Assembly (NCBI RefSeq): GCF_009913435.1
Contig: NZ_CP047895.1
Coordinates: 1,434,501 to 1,498,500, forward strand
Origin: Sphingomonas changnyeongensis
GTDB taxonomy: Bacteria; Pseudomonadota; Alphaproteobacteria; Sphingomonadales; Sphingomonadaceae
DNA: 64,000 nt
Direction: 5' to 3'
Both the position numbers and the translations under genes were made by a program. The notes under the pieces were generated by a model. The model saw nothing but the letters and a program-made list of their open reading frames with translations, had not been told where the DNA came from and ran no database searches. Position 1 is the first letter of the stretch, and each line of letters begins with the position of its first letter. Positions 18,839 to 27,256 of this stretch are shown here, one piece after another.

Positions 18839-18976
18839 CGCATGTCTCCAAATCTTGTCGGTTGCACAGTTTATCCGCCACGCCTCCAGGGATGACCATA
18901 GCGGAAGCGCGGGCGCATAGCCGAGAAGGCGCGCGACCGCAAGGCTGGCCGCCCGCGCTGCTCCGGTCCGCCGGGA

Positions 18977-19864
18977 TTACTGGACCCGCTCGACCCGCAG
19001 CCCGGCGGCTTCCAGGCGCTCGATCACCGATCCCTTGCCCGCCAGATGGCCCGCGCCGACGGCGACGACGACCGTGCCCGGCCGATCCATCCGGTCGCGC
19101 AGCCAGCCGACCCAGTTGGCGTTGCGGCGGTCAAGCAGCACCTCGGCCAGTTCGGGCGAGCGGCGCAGTTCGTTGTCGAACGTCTCGGCGATCGCCTTGA
19201 CGTCGCCGCGCGACCAGGCGGTGATCATCTGGTCGAAATCGGCGGCGGCCTTGTCCGAATCATCGACGATGCTGGTCAGCAGCTCGCGCTGCGTCGCTTC
19301 ATCGAGCGTGTCGAAATAGCCGAGCTGCTGGGCGGTCGTCTCCAGCCCGTCGATGCGCTTGTTCTTGCCCTTATCCTTGCCATTGTCCTTGAACGCGCGC
19401 GTCAGCTGGCGCTCGACCCCGTTTTCGACGGTCATGCCCATCCCCGCATAGACGGCAGAGCCGAGCGTGACCGCCGCCGCCCAGGTTTCGAGCATGTCGA
19501 GCTGGCCCGGCTTCAGCCCCGCCTTGGCAAGCAGCGCATCGAGCTTGGCGCGCCGGTCCGCCGGCAGGCGGTCGGCCAGCGGCGGCAGGCCCGGCGAGAT
19601 GGCAAGGCCGGCAAAGGTCGCCGCCATCTGCTGCTTGTCGTCCTGATCGGCGATTTCCAGCACCAGCTCATCGGCGCTGGCCAGCGTGTCCTTGAGCCTG
19701 GGCGTCTGCCAGTCGATCCTGGGGGGCAGCACATGCACGGTGCCGAACAGATAGATGGTGGTGTCGGGGTCCGCGACCTTCCAGATGGCCGGACGGGCCG
19801 GGGCAGGGGCGGCCGAACAGGCGGCGAGGGTGAAGGCCAGCAGGCCCGAGATCAGTGTGCGCAT
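18977..19864 (-). CDS. TraB/GumN family lipoprotein
   Basis: This 295-residue protein with a lipobox (LAAC at about residues 14-17 after a hydrophobic stretch) is probably a periplasm-facing lipoprotein. The body has the TraB/GumN signature: TIYLFGTVHVLPP near the start, ADELVLEI, and a C-terminal VVVAVGAGHLAGKGSV with the conserved GxxH. The family includes predicted metalloproteases (TIKI-like), but the bacterial role is unproven. ATG 19864 was chosen because it begins the signal sequence. It precedes no other gene on its strand within 130 bp. Confidence 0.87.
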   Translation of the reverse strand: MRTLISGLLAFTLAACSAAPAPARPAIWKVADPDTTIYLFGTVHVLPPRIDWQTPRLKDTLASADELVLEIADQDDKQQMAATFAGLAISPGLPPLADRLPADRRAKLDALLAKAGLKPGQLDMLETWAAAVTLGSAVYAGMGMTVENGVERQLTRAFKDNGKDKGKNKRIDGLETTAQQLGYFDTLDEATQRELLTSIVDDSDKAAADFDQMITAWSRGDVKAIAETFDNELRRSPELAEVLLDRRNANWVGWLRDRMDRPGTVVVAVGAGHLAGKGSVIERLEAAGLRVERVQ

Positions 19865-19926
19865 GCGCGTGTTCCTATCGCCGAAGAGGTGAACGGATCG
19901 CAACCTTGGTGCCGCCCGGCGGCGGT

Positions 19927-20616
19927 TCAGGGAACCCGCCGGGCGCTGGTGATCCGCACCGGCGCGGCCAGCATCTGGCCCCGGAAGCTGCCCGAGCCGA
20001 GCGTCGGCGAGATCGGCGCGGCCAGCACGGCGCGCACCACGTCCATGCCCTCGACCACGCGGCCGAACGCGGCATAGCCCTGATTGTCGCCCGCGGCCTT
20101 GGGATCGGCGTCGAGCGAGGGCATGTCGCCCACCACGATGAAGAAGTCGCCCTGACCGGTGCCGGGTGCGCCGCGCGCCAGCGAGATCGTGCCGCTCAGA
20201 TGCGTCAGGCCGGTGCGCGTCGTGGGTTCATGCGCGATCGGCGGCAACAGCCTTTGCGGCAGCGGATTGAGGCCGAACTGCACCAGCCCATATTCGGTCG
20301 ATCCGGGCGAGGCGGCGGCACGGTAGAAGCTCGCGCCGTCGAGCCGCTTCTGATCGACATAGCGCAGGAAATTGGCGGAAGTGACGGGCGCACGGGCGCG
20401 GTCCACCTCGATCACGATCGGCCCGAGCGCGGTCTGGAGCGTGACGCGCACCGGTGCCGGCGCGGGGGACGTCGCGGGTGGCGGCGCAGGCTGGGCGCGA
20501 AGCGCGGCCGCCGGCACCGCCGCCATGGCGCAGAGCAGGCCGATAAGGGCGGCCCTGCCCAGAATGGGCCGACGCCCCGTCAGGCGGCGGTCCGGGCTGC
20601 CGCTGTGGTTGCTCAT
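19927..20616 (-). CDS. exported cyclophilin-type peptidyl-prolyl isomerase
   Basis: This protein of about 229 residues has an Arg-rich N-terminus, a hydrophobic segment (LIGLLCAMAAVPAAALRA) and a Pro-rich linker, then a cyclophilin domain: ARAPVTSANFLRYVD, the SFYRAA segment, GTISLARG, and a QGDFFIVVGD motif in the place of the FFI signature. The FGRVVEGMDVV segment matches the family. It probably speeds prolyl isomerisation in the periplasm. A second in-frame ATG six bases upstream (20622) is possible. It is divergent from the GTA cluster. Confidence 0.88.
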   Translation of the reverse strand: MSNHSGSPDRRLTGRRPILGRAALIGLLCAMAAVPAAALRAQPAPPPATSPAPAPVRVTLQTALGPIVIEVDRARAPVTSANFLRYVDQKRLDGASFYRAAASPGSTEYGLVQFGLNPLPQRLLPPIAHEPTTRTGLTHLSGTISLARGAPGTGQGDFFIVVGDMPSLDADPKAAGDNQGYAAFGRVVEGMDVVRAVLAAPISPTLGSGSFRGQMLAAPVRITSARRVP

Positions 20617-20783
20617 CTGCATCTCCCCATGGCCTGAGCGTTGCAGACCGGCTTTTGCCCTGTTGCGCTGCGGCGCTCAATGCCCGGAGTGCTGGGGCAC
20701 GCGACATGCGCGGAGGCGCGTGCCTGGGAGGCGATAAAAAATAACCAGATAGGCAAAAACAGATTGACATTGTCACGCTCATA

Positions 20784-20799
20784 TGGCACAAGCAGCGCA
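20784..20799 (+). promoter_or_regulatory. sigma-54-like -24/-12 element upstream of the GTA cluster
   Basis: TGGCACA followed by GCA keeps the GG-N10-GC spacing of a sigma-54 promoter (GG at 20785-20786, GC at 20797-20798), though the -12 half is only partly matched. A TTGACA at 20764-20769 inside a palindrome-like TTGACATTGTCA is an alternative -35, but no good -10 follows at the right distance. This is a weak candidate only. Confidence 0.3.
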
Positions 20800-20816
20800 T
20801 CGTGAGAAAAGCCGGC

Positions 20817-20849
20817 CGGGCCGGGGGCACATGCCTCCCGGCCCGTTTT
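20817..20849 (+). terminator. terminator/attenuator-like hairpin before the GTA portal gene
   Basis: The stem CGGGCCGGG (20817-20825) pairs with CCCGGCCCG (20837-20845), followed by TTTT. It points towards the portal gene, 57 bp upstream of its ATG, so it is not the end of the divergent cyclophilin gene. It could end a short leader RNA or gate transcription of the GTA operon. Confidence 0.7.
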
Positions 20850-20906
20850 CGTGCCGGCGATGCCGGGCCGCCTGGGCGGGGCCGGCCCGGGCGATGGGGA
20901 GCAGTC

Positions 20907-22040
20907 ATGTTCAGGTTCGGACGCAAATCGGCGCGCCCTGCGGCGCGGCCGGCGCTTGGGCGCGACTTTGCCCTTGGCGCGCAGGGCGGGGATTGGCCGC
21001 GCAGCTATGAAGCGCAGGTTCGCGATGCCTATGCGGCCAATCCGGTTGCGCAGCGCGCGGTCCGGCTGGTGGCCGAAAGCGTCGGTCAGGCACCGATCGC
21101 CTGCTCCGATCCCGATGCTGCCGCGCTGATCGCCGCCAAATCGGGCGGGCAGGATCTGGTCGAGACGGTCGCCGCGCATCTGCTGCTGAATGGCAATGCC
21201 TATGTCCAGATCATGGCCGCCGACAGCGGTGCGCCGGTCGAGCTGTTCGCGCTGCGGCCCGAACGCATCACCATCGAGGCCGATGCGCGCGGCTGGCCCG
21301 CCACCTATGTCTACCGTGCCGGGGACAGCGTGCTGCGGCTCGATCCCGCCGGTCCGCAGCCTGAGGTCGTGCACCTAAAGGCGTTCCACCCGCTCGATGA
21401 TCACAGGGGGCTGGGCTGTCTGGGCGCAGCGGCTGGGGCGGTCGCCATCCACAATGCCGCGACGCGGTGGAACAAGGCGCTGCTCGACAATGCCGCCCGG
21501 CCATCGGGCGCGCTGATCCATGATCCGGGCGAGGGGATGCCGCTGTCGGCCGACCAGATCGCCCGGCTGCGCGGCGAGCTGGACCAGCTGTTCCAGGGCG
21601 CGGGCAATGCCGGGCGGCCATTGCTGCTGGAAGGCGGGCTGAAATGGCAGGCGCTGAGCCTGACCCCCGCCGATATGGATTTTGTCGAGCTGAAGGCGGT
21701 TGCCGCGCGCGAGATATCGCTGGCGTTCGGCGTGCCGCCGATGCTGCTCGGTCTGCCTGGCGATGCCACCTATGCCAATTACCGCGAGGCCAACCGGGCC
21801 TTGTGGCGGCTGACCATCCTGCCGCTGGCCGCCAAGATCCTGACCGGACTGGCCCAGGCGCTGCGGCCATGGCGGCCGGACCTCATGCTGGCCGTCGATG
21901 TCGACCGGGTGCCCGAGCTGGCCGAGGAGCGCGAGCGGCTGTGGACGATGCTGGGCAGCGCCGATTTCCTGACCGCGGACGAGAAGCGGGCGATGATCGG
22001 CCTTGGACCGCGCGGATCGGAGATGGTCGATGGCCAATGA
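20907..22040 (+). CDS. GTA portal protein (HK97/GTA gp3 family)
   Basis: This 377-residue portal protein forms the dodecameric DNA entry ring of the capsid. Visible are VAQRAVRLVAESVGQAPI, LLLNGNAYVQI, PEVVHLKAFHPLDDHRGLG, and GVPPMLLGLPGDATYANYREANRALWR, all typical of HK97-type portals. ATG 20907 is preceded by GGGGAGCAG; an earlier in-frame start would read through the terminator hairpin. It is the first structural gene of the cluster here. The terminase gene that normally precedes the portal is missing. Confidence 0.92.
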   Translation: MFRFGRKSARPAARPALGRDFALGAQGGDWPRSYEAQVRDAYAANPVAQRAVRLVAESVGQAPIACSDPDAAALIAAKSGGQDLVETVAAHLLLNGNAYVQIMAADSGAPVELFALRPERITIEADARGWPATYVYRAGDSVLRLDPAGPQPEVVHLKAFHPLDDHRGLGCLGAAAGAVAIHNAATRWNKALLDNAARPSGALIHDPGEGMPLSADQIARLRGELDQLFQGAGNAGRPLLLEGGLKWQALSLTPADMDFVELKAVAAREISLAFGVPPMLLGLPGDATYANYREANRALWRLTILPLAAKILTGLAQALRPWRPDLMLAVDVDRVPELAEERERLWTMLGSADFLTADEKRAMIGLGPRGSEMVDGQ

Positions 22041-22353
22041 GATGGTGCTTGCCGCGCTGGTGCAGCAGGCGCGGGACGAGGGCGCGGCGATGACGACGCT
22101 GCGCGGGCTGATCGAGGAGGCGAGCGCGCTTGGCGCGCACCGGGCGCTCGAGGCGCTGGGCCTGGCCGATGAGCATGCCGACCGCGATGTGCGCGAGCTG
22201 CGCGGGCTGTTGAAGGCGTGGCGCGACGTGCGCAGCTCGGCGCTGAAGGCGCTTGCCGGCTGGCTGGCGCGGATGTTGCTGGCGCTGCTCGTTCTCGGGC
22301 TGACGGTGCGGCTCGGGGCGTGGGGGCTGGGGCCGTGGAGCCGGGGGGCGTGA
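22030..22353 (+). CDS. DUF6127-like small protein (GTA gp3.5 position)
   Basis: This 107-residue protein overlaps the portal stop by 11 bp. A charged helical N-terminal part (about 1-70) precedes a single hydrophobic helix near residues 76-98. Sphingomonad GTA clusters carry a small protein of this kind, named DUF6127, at the same place; its role is unknown. It also overlaps the start of the prohead protease frame by 4 bp (GTGA). Confidence 0.6.
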   Translation: MANEMVLAALVQQARDEGAAMTTLRGLIEEASALGAHRALEALGLADEHADRDVRELRGLLKAWRDVRSSALKALAGWLARMLLALLVLGLTVRLGAWGLGPWSRGA

Positions 22354-22696
22354 TCCGCTTTTCCGGCTATGCCGCGATTTTCGACCGGCCCGATCGGGGG
22401 GCGACATCATCCGCCCCCATGCCTTTGCCGCCGCATCCGCGCCGCTGCCGCTGCTGTGGGAACATGGCGCGCCAGCGGGCACGGTCGAATGGCTGGGTGA
22501 GGACGGTCAGGGGCTGGCGGTCGTCTGCCGGACCGACCGGCCGGTCCGGCCCGGCATGGGCCTTTCGATCGGTTACCGCGTGCGCGCGGCGCGCCGGTCG
22601 GCAGCAGCGCGCGAGCTGATCGATCTCGCGCTGATGGAAGTCAGCCTAGTGCACCTGCCGATGCAGGCCTGGGCGCGGGTGATTGCGGTCGAGTAA
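22350..22696 (+). pseudogene. GTA prohead protease (gp4), frameshifted
   Basis: Starting at GTG 22350 the frame reads IRFSGYAAIFDRPDRG, the normal start of an HK97-type prohead protease (peptidase U35/S78). At a G6 run (22396-22401) the frame is lost. With one extra G it continues as GDIIRPHAF, the active-site region LPLLWEHGAP (with the catalytic His), then MGLSIGYRVR and LMEVSLVHLPMQ, and ends at TAA 22696. The intact form would be about 116 residues. This enzyme normally processes the capsid protein during GTA assembly, so the break matters if it is real. A missed G in sequencing would look identical. Confidence 0.8.
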
Positions 22697-22713
22697 CAGC
22701 CAAGGAGACAGTG

Positions 22714-23781
22714 ATGGAACAGGGAACGGGCCCGCTTGGCGCGGGTTTCGGGGCGATGGCGGGTGTCGTCGGCGCGGGGAGCGGGCAGCGTCCGCCGCTG
22801 GCCGCCGCACGCGACCAGGGCGCGCGGAGCGCCTTTGTCGAGGGGTATCTGCGGCGCGGGGCGGACCATGAGGTCAAGAGCCTGGCGGGCACCAGCGGCA
22901 TCGAGGGCGGCTTTGCCGTGCCGCGCGAGATCGATGCGCGCATCGATGCCACGCTCGTCAGCCTGTCGCCGATCCGGGCGATCGCCGGGGTCGTGCGCGT
23001 CGGATCGGCCGGCTATCGCAAGCTGGTGACGACCGGCGGCACGCCGTCGGGCTGGGTCAGCGAAACGGCGTCGCGGCCGGAAACCGACACCCCCGATTTC
23101 CGCGAAATCGCCCCGCCGATGGGCGAGCTTTACGCCAATCCCGCCGCCAGTCAGGCGATGCTCGACGATGCCGCGTTCGATGTCGAGGCGTGGCTGGCCG
23201 GCGAAATCGCGACCGAGTTTGCCCGCGCCGAGGGGGCGGCCTTTGTCGCTGGTGACGGCGTCAACAAGCCGCGCGGCTTCCTGGCCGGGCCGGTCAGCAC
23301 CGCCGGCGACGCGACGCGCCCGTTCGGGACGCTGCAATATCTGCCTGCCGGTGCTGCGGGCGGATTTCCGGCCAGCAATCCGCAGGACCGGCTGGTCGAT
23401 CTGATCCAGTCGCTGCGCGCGCCCTATCGTCAGGGAGCGGCGTTCGTAATGAACGCGGCGACGCTGGCCCGCATCCGCAAGTTCAAGACCGCCGACGGCG
23501 CGTTCCTGTGGCAGCCCGGCCTGACCGGCGGTCAGCCCGACACGCTGCTCGGCTATCCGGTGGTCGAGGCCGAGGACATGCCCGACATCGCGCCCGACAG
23601 CCTGTCGATCGCGTTCGGCAACTTCCGCATCGGCTATCTGATTGCTGAGCGTGGCGAGACGAGCATCCTGCGCGATCCGTTCTCGAACAAGCCGTTCGTC
23701 CATTTCTATGCGGTCAAGCGGCTGGGCGGCGCGGTTGCGAACAGCGAGGCGATCAAGCTGCTGCGCTTCTCGGCCAGCTGA
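22714..23781 (+). CDS. GTA major capsid protein (HK97 fold, gp5)
   Basis: This 355-residue HK97-fold capsid protein includes KSLAGTSGIEGGFAVPREI at the usual start of the mature domain, PETDTPDFREIAPPMGELYANP, the EIATEFARAEGAAFVAGDG helix, and GYPVVEAEDMP with IAFGNFRIGYLI near the C terminus. An AAGGAGA site precedes ATG 22714 (a GTG at 22711 is also in frame). Only about 55 residues precede the mature core, so the propeptide is short. It directly follows the broken protease gene, and the spike genes come next. Confidence 0.94.
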   Translation: MEQGTGPLGAGFGAMAGVVGAGSGQRPPLAAARDQGARSAFVEGYLRRGADHEVKSLAGTSGIEGGFAVPREIDARIDATLVSLSPIRAIAGVVRVGSAGYRKLVTTGGTPSGWVSETASRPETDTPDFREIAPPMGELYANPAASQAMLDDAAFDVEAWLAGEIATEFARAEGAAFVAGDGVNKPRGFLAGPVSTAGDATRPFGTLQYLPAGAAGGFPASNPQDRLVDLIQSLRAPYRQGAAFVMNAATLARIRKFKTADGAFLWQPGLTGGQPDTLLGYPVVEAEDMPDIAPDSLSIAFGNFRIGYLIAERGETSILRDPFSNKPFVHFYAVKRLGGAVANSEAIKLLRFSAS

Positions 23782-23868
23782 CCGGCACCGGCTTCAGGCC
23801 CTGCCACGCCAATCGGGGTGGCAGGGCCGGACCCGTCCCTGTTTTCCCATCTTCTGGAGATGCCCGCC

Positions 23869-24135
23869 ATGTCCGATCCCTTTGCCGGGCTGGTCGACGG
23901 GGTGAGCGCGCCGGCCACCCGCGCGCTTGCCGTCACGCCCAGCGACACCGTTCCGCTGCCCCATCTGCCCAAGGCGCTGTTCATCGGCGGGGGTGGCGAT
24001 CTGGTCGCGCGCGGCATGAACGACGACCGCGACACCGTGTTCCGGGGGCTGGCCGCCGGCGCGATCCTGCCGTTCCGCGCCAGTTTCGTCCGCGCGACCG
24101 GCACCAGCGCGACCCATATCGTGGCGCTTTGCTGA
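23869..24135 (+). CDS. GTA head-spike base protein (Rcc01079/GhsA-like)
   Basis: This 88-residue beta-rich protein has the pattern LAVTPSDTVPLPHLPKALFIG, then GGGGDLVARG, VFRGLAAGAILPFR, and VRATGTSATHIVAL. This strongly resembles the spike base family named after Rhodobacter capsulatus rcc01079, the protein that holds GTA head spikes on the capsid vertices. In Rhodobacter the gene lies away from the main cluster; here it follows the capsid gene. Its stop overlaps the start of the large fibre gene (TGATG), implying coupled translation. The family call is from recalled pattern, not a search. Confidence 0.78.
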   Translation: MSDPFAGLVDGVSAPATRALAVTPSDTVPLPHLPKALFIGGGGDLVARGMNDDRDTVFRGLAAGAILPFRASFVRATGTSATHIVALC

Positions 24136-26411
24136 TGACGGCGATCGGCTTTTCAGTCGGGCTGGGGGTGAGGCCGCGCCGCATCGCGGCGGGGACAGCG
24201 CCCGCGCCTTCGCCGACCCCGACGCCCTCACCCGCGAGCACCATCACCGGCCTGACCGTGCTGGGTGCAGGGCCGCTGCCCGATGGCGCGGATGCGGCGG
24301 ACGGCAATGGCTGGGTGGCGCGGGTGACGCTGCCCGAGATTGCCGGGGCGACCTTCGACCCGACGCGCATCGTGCTCACGGTCCGCGATCCGGGGTTCGA
24401 GGATGGCGTCGCCGTCACCCGCACGCGCACCGTGCGCGGCGGCGCGGTCATCCGGCGGCAGGCCCCCAACCAGACGCAGCGGCTGGCCGGGGCGACGGCC
24501 GGGGTGATGACCGTCCATTTCTCGCTGGCCGAGGATGTCTATGCCGGCTCGACGCTGGTCTCGGCGACGGCCGAGGCCGGCTATTATGGCGCGGCACCGG
24601 CGGGCAGCGTGGCGGGGCTCGCCAACCAGTCGAGCCTTGCCTATCCCAAGCCGCTGGCCGGCGCGCTCAACCGGCAGGAGGAGCGGGCGACCGGCAGCGC
24701 CTTTGCCTTCGAGCTGGTCGCCGTCCACACCCATGCGATGCGCGGCCGGCAGGTCGATTGCATCAAGGCGATCGCGCGCGACGAGAGCGGCAACACGACG
24801 CCCGAGAGCGTCATCACCCAGCCGGCGCTGTCCGACTTCCAGACCGCCGGCACCCGGCCCGAGGCCTATAAGGGCTCGATCCCGCTTGCCCCGCTGATCC
24901 AAGGGCAGACCTGCCAGGTCGAATGGGATGTCTATCCGCATATCGGCGATGCCTCGGCGGTGCTGCGCGTGGCGAGCGACGGCTTTGCCTGGCCGACGCC
25001 GCGCCCGCACACGCCGCTGCGCTTCCTGTGCGACAAGACCGGGGGCTATGGCGGCGCGCATGCCGCCGTCAGGATCGGGGCGAGCGGCGGCGCGGTGGCC
25101 GCGAGCCGCGCGAGCGCCGAGGCGACGCCTTATCCGACCATCCCCGCCGCGCTTGCCGCCGTGCGCGCCTGGAACGCGGCCAATAAGGGCCATGACGATC
25201 ACAGCGGCGCGACCATCTGGCTGATGGAGGCCTTAGCCGGGGCGGGTGCCGACCATGTCGTCGGATCGACCTCTGCGGTTGCGGCTGGCAAATGCTGGAC
25301 CGAGATCCGGGTCAGCCCCGGCGCGACCGGCCCGGTGCGCGCGGTGGTCAACGAGATCGTAGGCGTGGCCGACAAGCTCTGCTTTGCCTGCCCGGTCCAC
25401 AATAGCGGCTTTACCGCGCTCGACGGCGGCGGCGGTGTCAGCCGGATGCTGGCGTTCGAGGGGATGACGCTCAGCCAGGGCGGCAGCCTGCAGATCAACT
25501 ATCAGGTGCCGCTCGTCTATTGGCGCAACGTGACGGTGACGAGCGGGCCGAACCCGCTGTTCACCTTCTCCAACGTCCGCACCAGCGCGGCGCTGGCGCT
25601 GGGCGTGACGCTGCAAGCGGGCGTGTCGGGGCTGGTCGCGCCCTATATCGTCGCCGGGTGCCGGTTCGACGGCCAGCGGCTGGGCGAGTTCCCGACCAGC
25701 CATCCCAATGCGGTCACGCATGACGGGGCGATCATCGTCAGCAGCGCGTTCATGCGTCTGTCGGGGCCGTGCCAGCTGGGGTTCCAGCGCCCGGTTGCCC
25801 TTGGCATCGGGATGCTCAATGTCGTCATCGAGCGTGCTGCCGCCGCCCCGTCCGAACCCGCGCTGCAGATCGGTGCCGACGATGCGGTCCAGCCGATCGC
25901 CAATGTCGTGCTACATTACCTGACGGTGCCGGGGGTCGATATCGCGGGGCGTTCGAACCTTGCCTATACCGACGCGGCCGGCGCAGCCGGGGTGGTCAAG
26001 CGGCTGAGCCGGCGCGGCTCGATCTTCAGCCAGCTCAATATCAAGACCGATACGTTCGGGACCGGCACGGGACGCACCGGCAACTGGCATCCGCGCTATG
26101 GCGTCGGATCGGCCTGGAATGTCGTTGCGCGCGGCGACACCGATGGCGCAACCGCGCCCGATGCCAGCGGCGGCAACTGGATCGGTGAATATGTCGATCC
26201 GGGCACGGTACTGCAGGCGGGTATCGCCTTCGTGTCCGACCAGAGTGGTCAGGCCAGGCCGGGGGGCGGCGATTACCGCTTGAGCGGTGCCGGCTCGCCC
26301 GCCTTGGGCCGCATCCCGGCAGGCCGGGCGCTTGCGGCGTTCGATCTGGCCGGCACCGCCCGCCGCAACGACGGCACCGGCGCGGCCGGGGCGTTTGAAG
26401 CAACTGTCTGA
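24135..26411 (+). CDS. GTA head-spike fibre, beta-helix type
   Basis: This 758-residue protein follows the spike base in translational coupling, so it is probably the capsule-binding head fibre (functional counterpart of GhsB). Residues 1-34 form a short N-terminus ending in a Pro/Thr/Ser linker (APAPSPTPTPSPAS); the rest is shared with the prophage fibre at 36294-38837. The body is rich in short beta strands, Gly and Asn, with repeated stretches such as VTHDGAIIVSSAFMRLSGP and VLHYLTVPGVDIAGRS that fit a right-handed parallel beta helix of the pectate-lyase kind. No catalytic residues could be assigned. It replaces what is usually a direct capsid-to-adaptor junction. Confidence 0.7.
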   Translation: MTAIGFSVGLGVRPRRIAAGTAPAPSPTPTPSPASTITGLTVLGAGPLPDGADAADGNGWVARVTLPEIAGATFDPTRIVLTVRDPGFEDGVAVTRTRTVRGGAVIRRQAPNQTQRLAGATAGVMTVHFSLAEDVYAGSTLVSATAEAGYYGAAPAGSVAGLANQSSLAYPKPLAGALNRQEERATGSAFAFELVAVHTHAMRGRQVDCIKAIARDESGNTTPESVITQPALSDFQTAGTRPEAYKGSIPLAPLIQGQTCQVEWDVYPHIGDASAVLRVASDGFAWPTPRPHTPLRFLCDKTGGYGGAHAAVRIGASGGAVAASRASAEATPYPTIPAALAAVRAWNAANKGHDDHSGATIWLMEALAGAGADHVVGSTSAVAAGKCWTEIRVSPGATGPVRAVVNEIVGVADKLCFACPVHNSGFTALDGGGGVSRMLAFEGMTLSQGGSLQINYQVPLVYWRNVTVTSGPNPLFTFSNVRTSAALALGVTLQAGVSGLVAPYIVAGCRFDGQRLGEFPTSHPNAVTHDGAIIVSSAFMRLSGPCQLGFQRPVALGIGMLNVVIERAAAAPSEPALQIGADDAVQPIANVVLHYLTVPGVDIAGRSNLAYTDAAGAAGVVKRLSRRGSIFSQLNIKTDTFGTGTGRTGNWHPRYGVGSAWNVVARGDTDGATAPDASGGNWIGEYVDPGTVLQAGIAFVSDQSGQARPGGGDYRLSGAGSPALGRIPAGRALAAFDLAGTARRNDGTGAAGAFEATV
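24237..26399 (+). repeat. 2163-bp inverted duplication, GTA copy
   Basis: This segment matches 36306-38468 in reverse complement over equal length (2163 bp each). It starts at the codons for STITGLTVLGAG and ends at the codons for GAFE just before the stop. By eye the protein copies differ at roughly 45 of 721 positions, with differences clustering in the last 200 residues. The copies are separated by about 9.9 kb. Confidence 0.93.
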
Positions 26412-26483
26412 TCCGGAAAGCCTTTTGGCTGGCGATCAACATCTGGTCCGGGCGGCATGCGCCGTCCGGCGGGGGAGGCGCAT

Positions 26484-27038
26484 GTGCTGACATTGGCGGA
26501 AATGGCCGCCGCGGACCTCGCCGCGGCACGAGCGGCCGCGCGCGATCATGCGCGGATCACCCAGTCCGGCGAGGAGACCGTGCTCGACGCGCAGATCCTC
26601 GCCGCGCTTGGCCTGTGCGAGGCGTTTTGCGGTTGTCAGATGCTGTCCCGCACCGCGGCGCAGATCCTGCCGGCGCGCGGCGACTGGCAGCGGCTGGCGG
26701 CCCGTCCGGTCGCCGCGATCCTCAATGTCGAGGGCATCCCGGCCGAGGGGGCGGGCTTTGCCCTGCCGGTCGATGCCTATGCGATCGACATTGACGAGGA
26801 CGGCACCGGATTGCTGCGGGTGATCGCGCCGGGGGCTGCCGGCCGGGTGCGCGTCCAGTATCGCGCCGGGCTGGCACCGGACTGGGCGGCGCTGCCCGCA
26901 CCCATCGCCCAGGGCATTGTCCGCCTGGCCGTTCATCTGTTTTCCAGCCGCGAGATGCCGGGCACGCCATCGGCGGCGCTGCCGCCTGCGGCGGTCGCGG
27001 CGCTGTGGCGGCCATGGCGCCGGATGGGGCTGGCCTGA
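26484..27038 (+). CDS. GTA head-tail connector/adaptor (gp6-like)
   Basis: This 184-residue, mostly helical protein starts VLTLAEMAAADLAAARAAARDHA, contains EAFCGCQ and GRVRVQYRAGLAPDWAALPAPIAQGIVRLAVHLF, and ends in a short Pro-rich segment. The helix-turn-beta order and the final helix match the phage head-tail connector (gp6) family that closes the portal. GTG 26484 was preferred over ATG 26457 because GGGGGAGG lies 5 bp before it. The fibre gene upstream ends 72 bp away. Confidence 0.8.
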   Translation: MLTLAEMAAADLAAARAAARDHARITQSGEETVLDAQILAALGLCEAFCGCQMLSRTAAQILPARGDWQRLAARPVAAILNVEGIPAEGAGFALPVDAYAIDIDEDGTGLLRVIAPGAAGRVRVQYRAGLAPDWAALPAPIAQGIVRLAVHLFSSREMPGTPSAALPPAAVAALWRPWRRMGLA

Positions 27039-27256
27039 TGGTCGGGCAGCGATTCCTGCCGGGGCTGGCCGCCCGCGCGGCGGCGCTGGCCGAGGCGAAG
27101 CGCGGGCGCGTGGCTGACCGGCTGGCCGAGGCGCTTGGCCGCGCCGGCATTCGCGCCCGGCGGATCCCGTCCGGGATCATCGTCAGCGGACACGGGCTGC
27201 GCCGCCGCTTCATCGTCGAACCCGCGTTGCGCGCGCTCAAGGGGCTGATCCGATGA
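27038..27256 (+). CDS. small head-tail joining protein (GTA gp7-position)
   Basis: This 72-residue basic protein begins by TGATG overlap with the previous stop. The N-terminal half is a charged helix (AARAAALAEAKRGRVADRLAEAL); the second half is beta-rich (IRARRIPSGIIVSGHGLRRRFIVEP). It resembles the short HK97 gp10-like joining proteins at this position in sphingomonad GTA clusters, much shorter than the usual 100 or more residues. Assignment is mainly by position. Confidence 0.55.
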   Translation: MVGQRFLPGLAARAAALAEAKRGRVADRLAEALGRAGIRARRIPSGIIVSGHGLRRRFIVEPALRALKGLIR

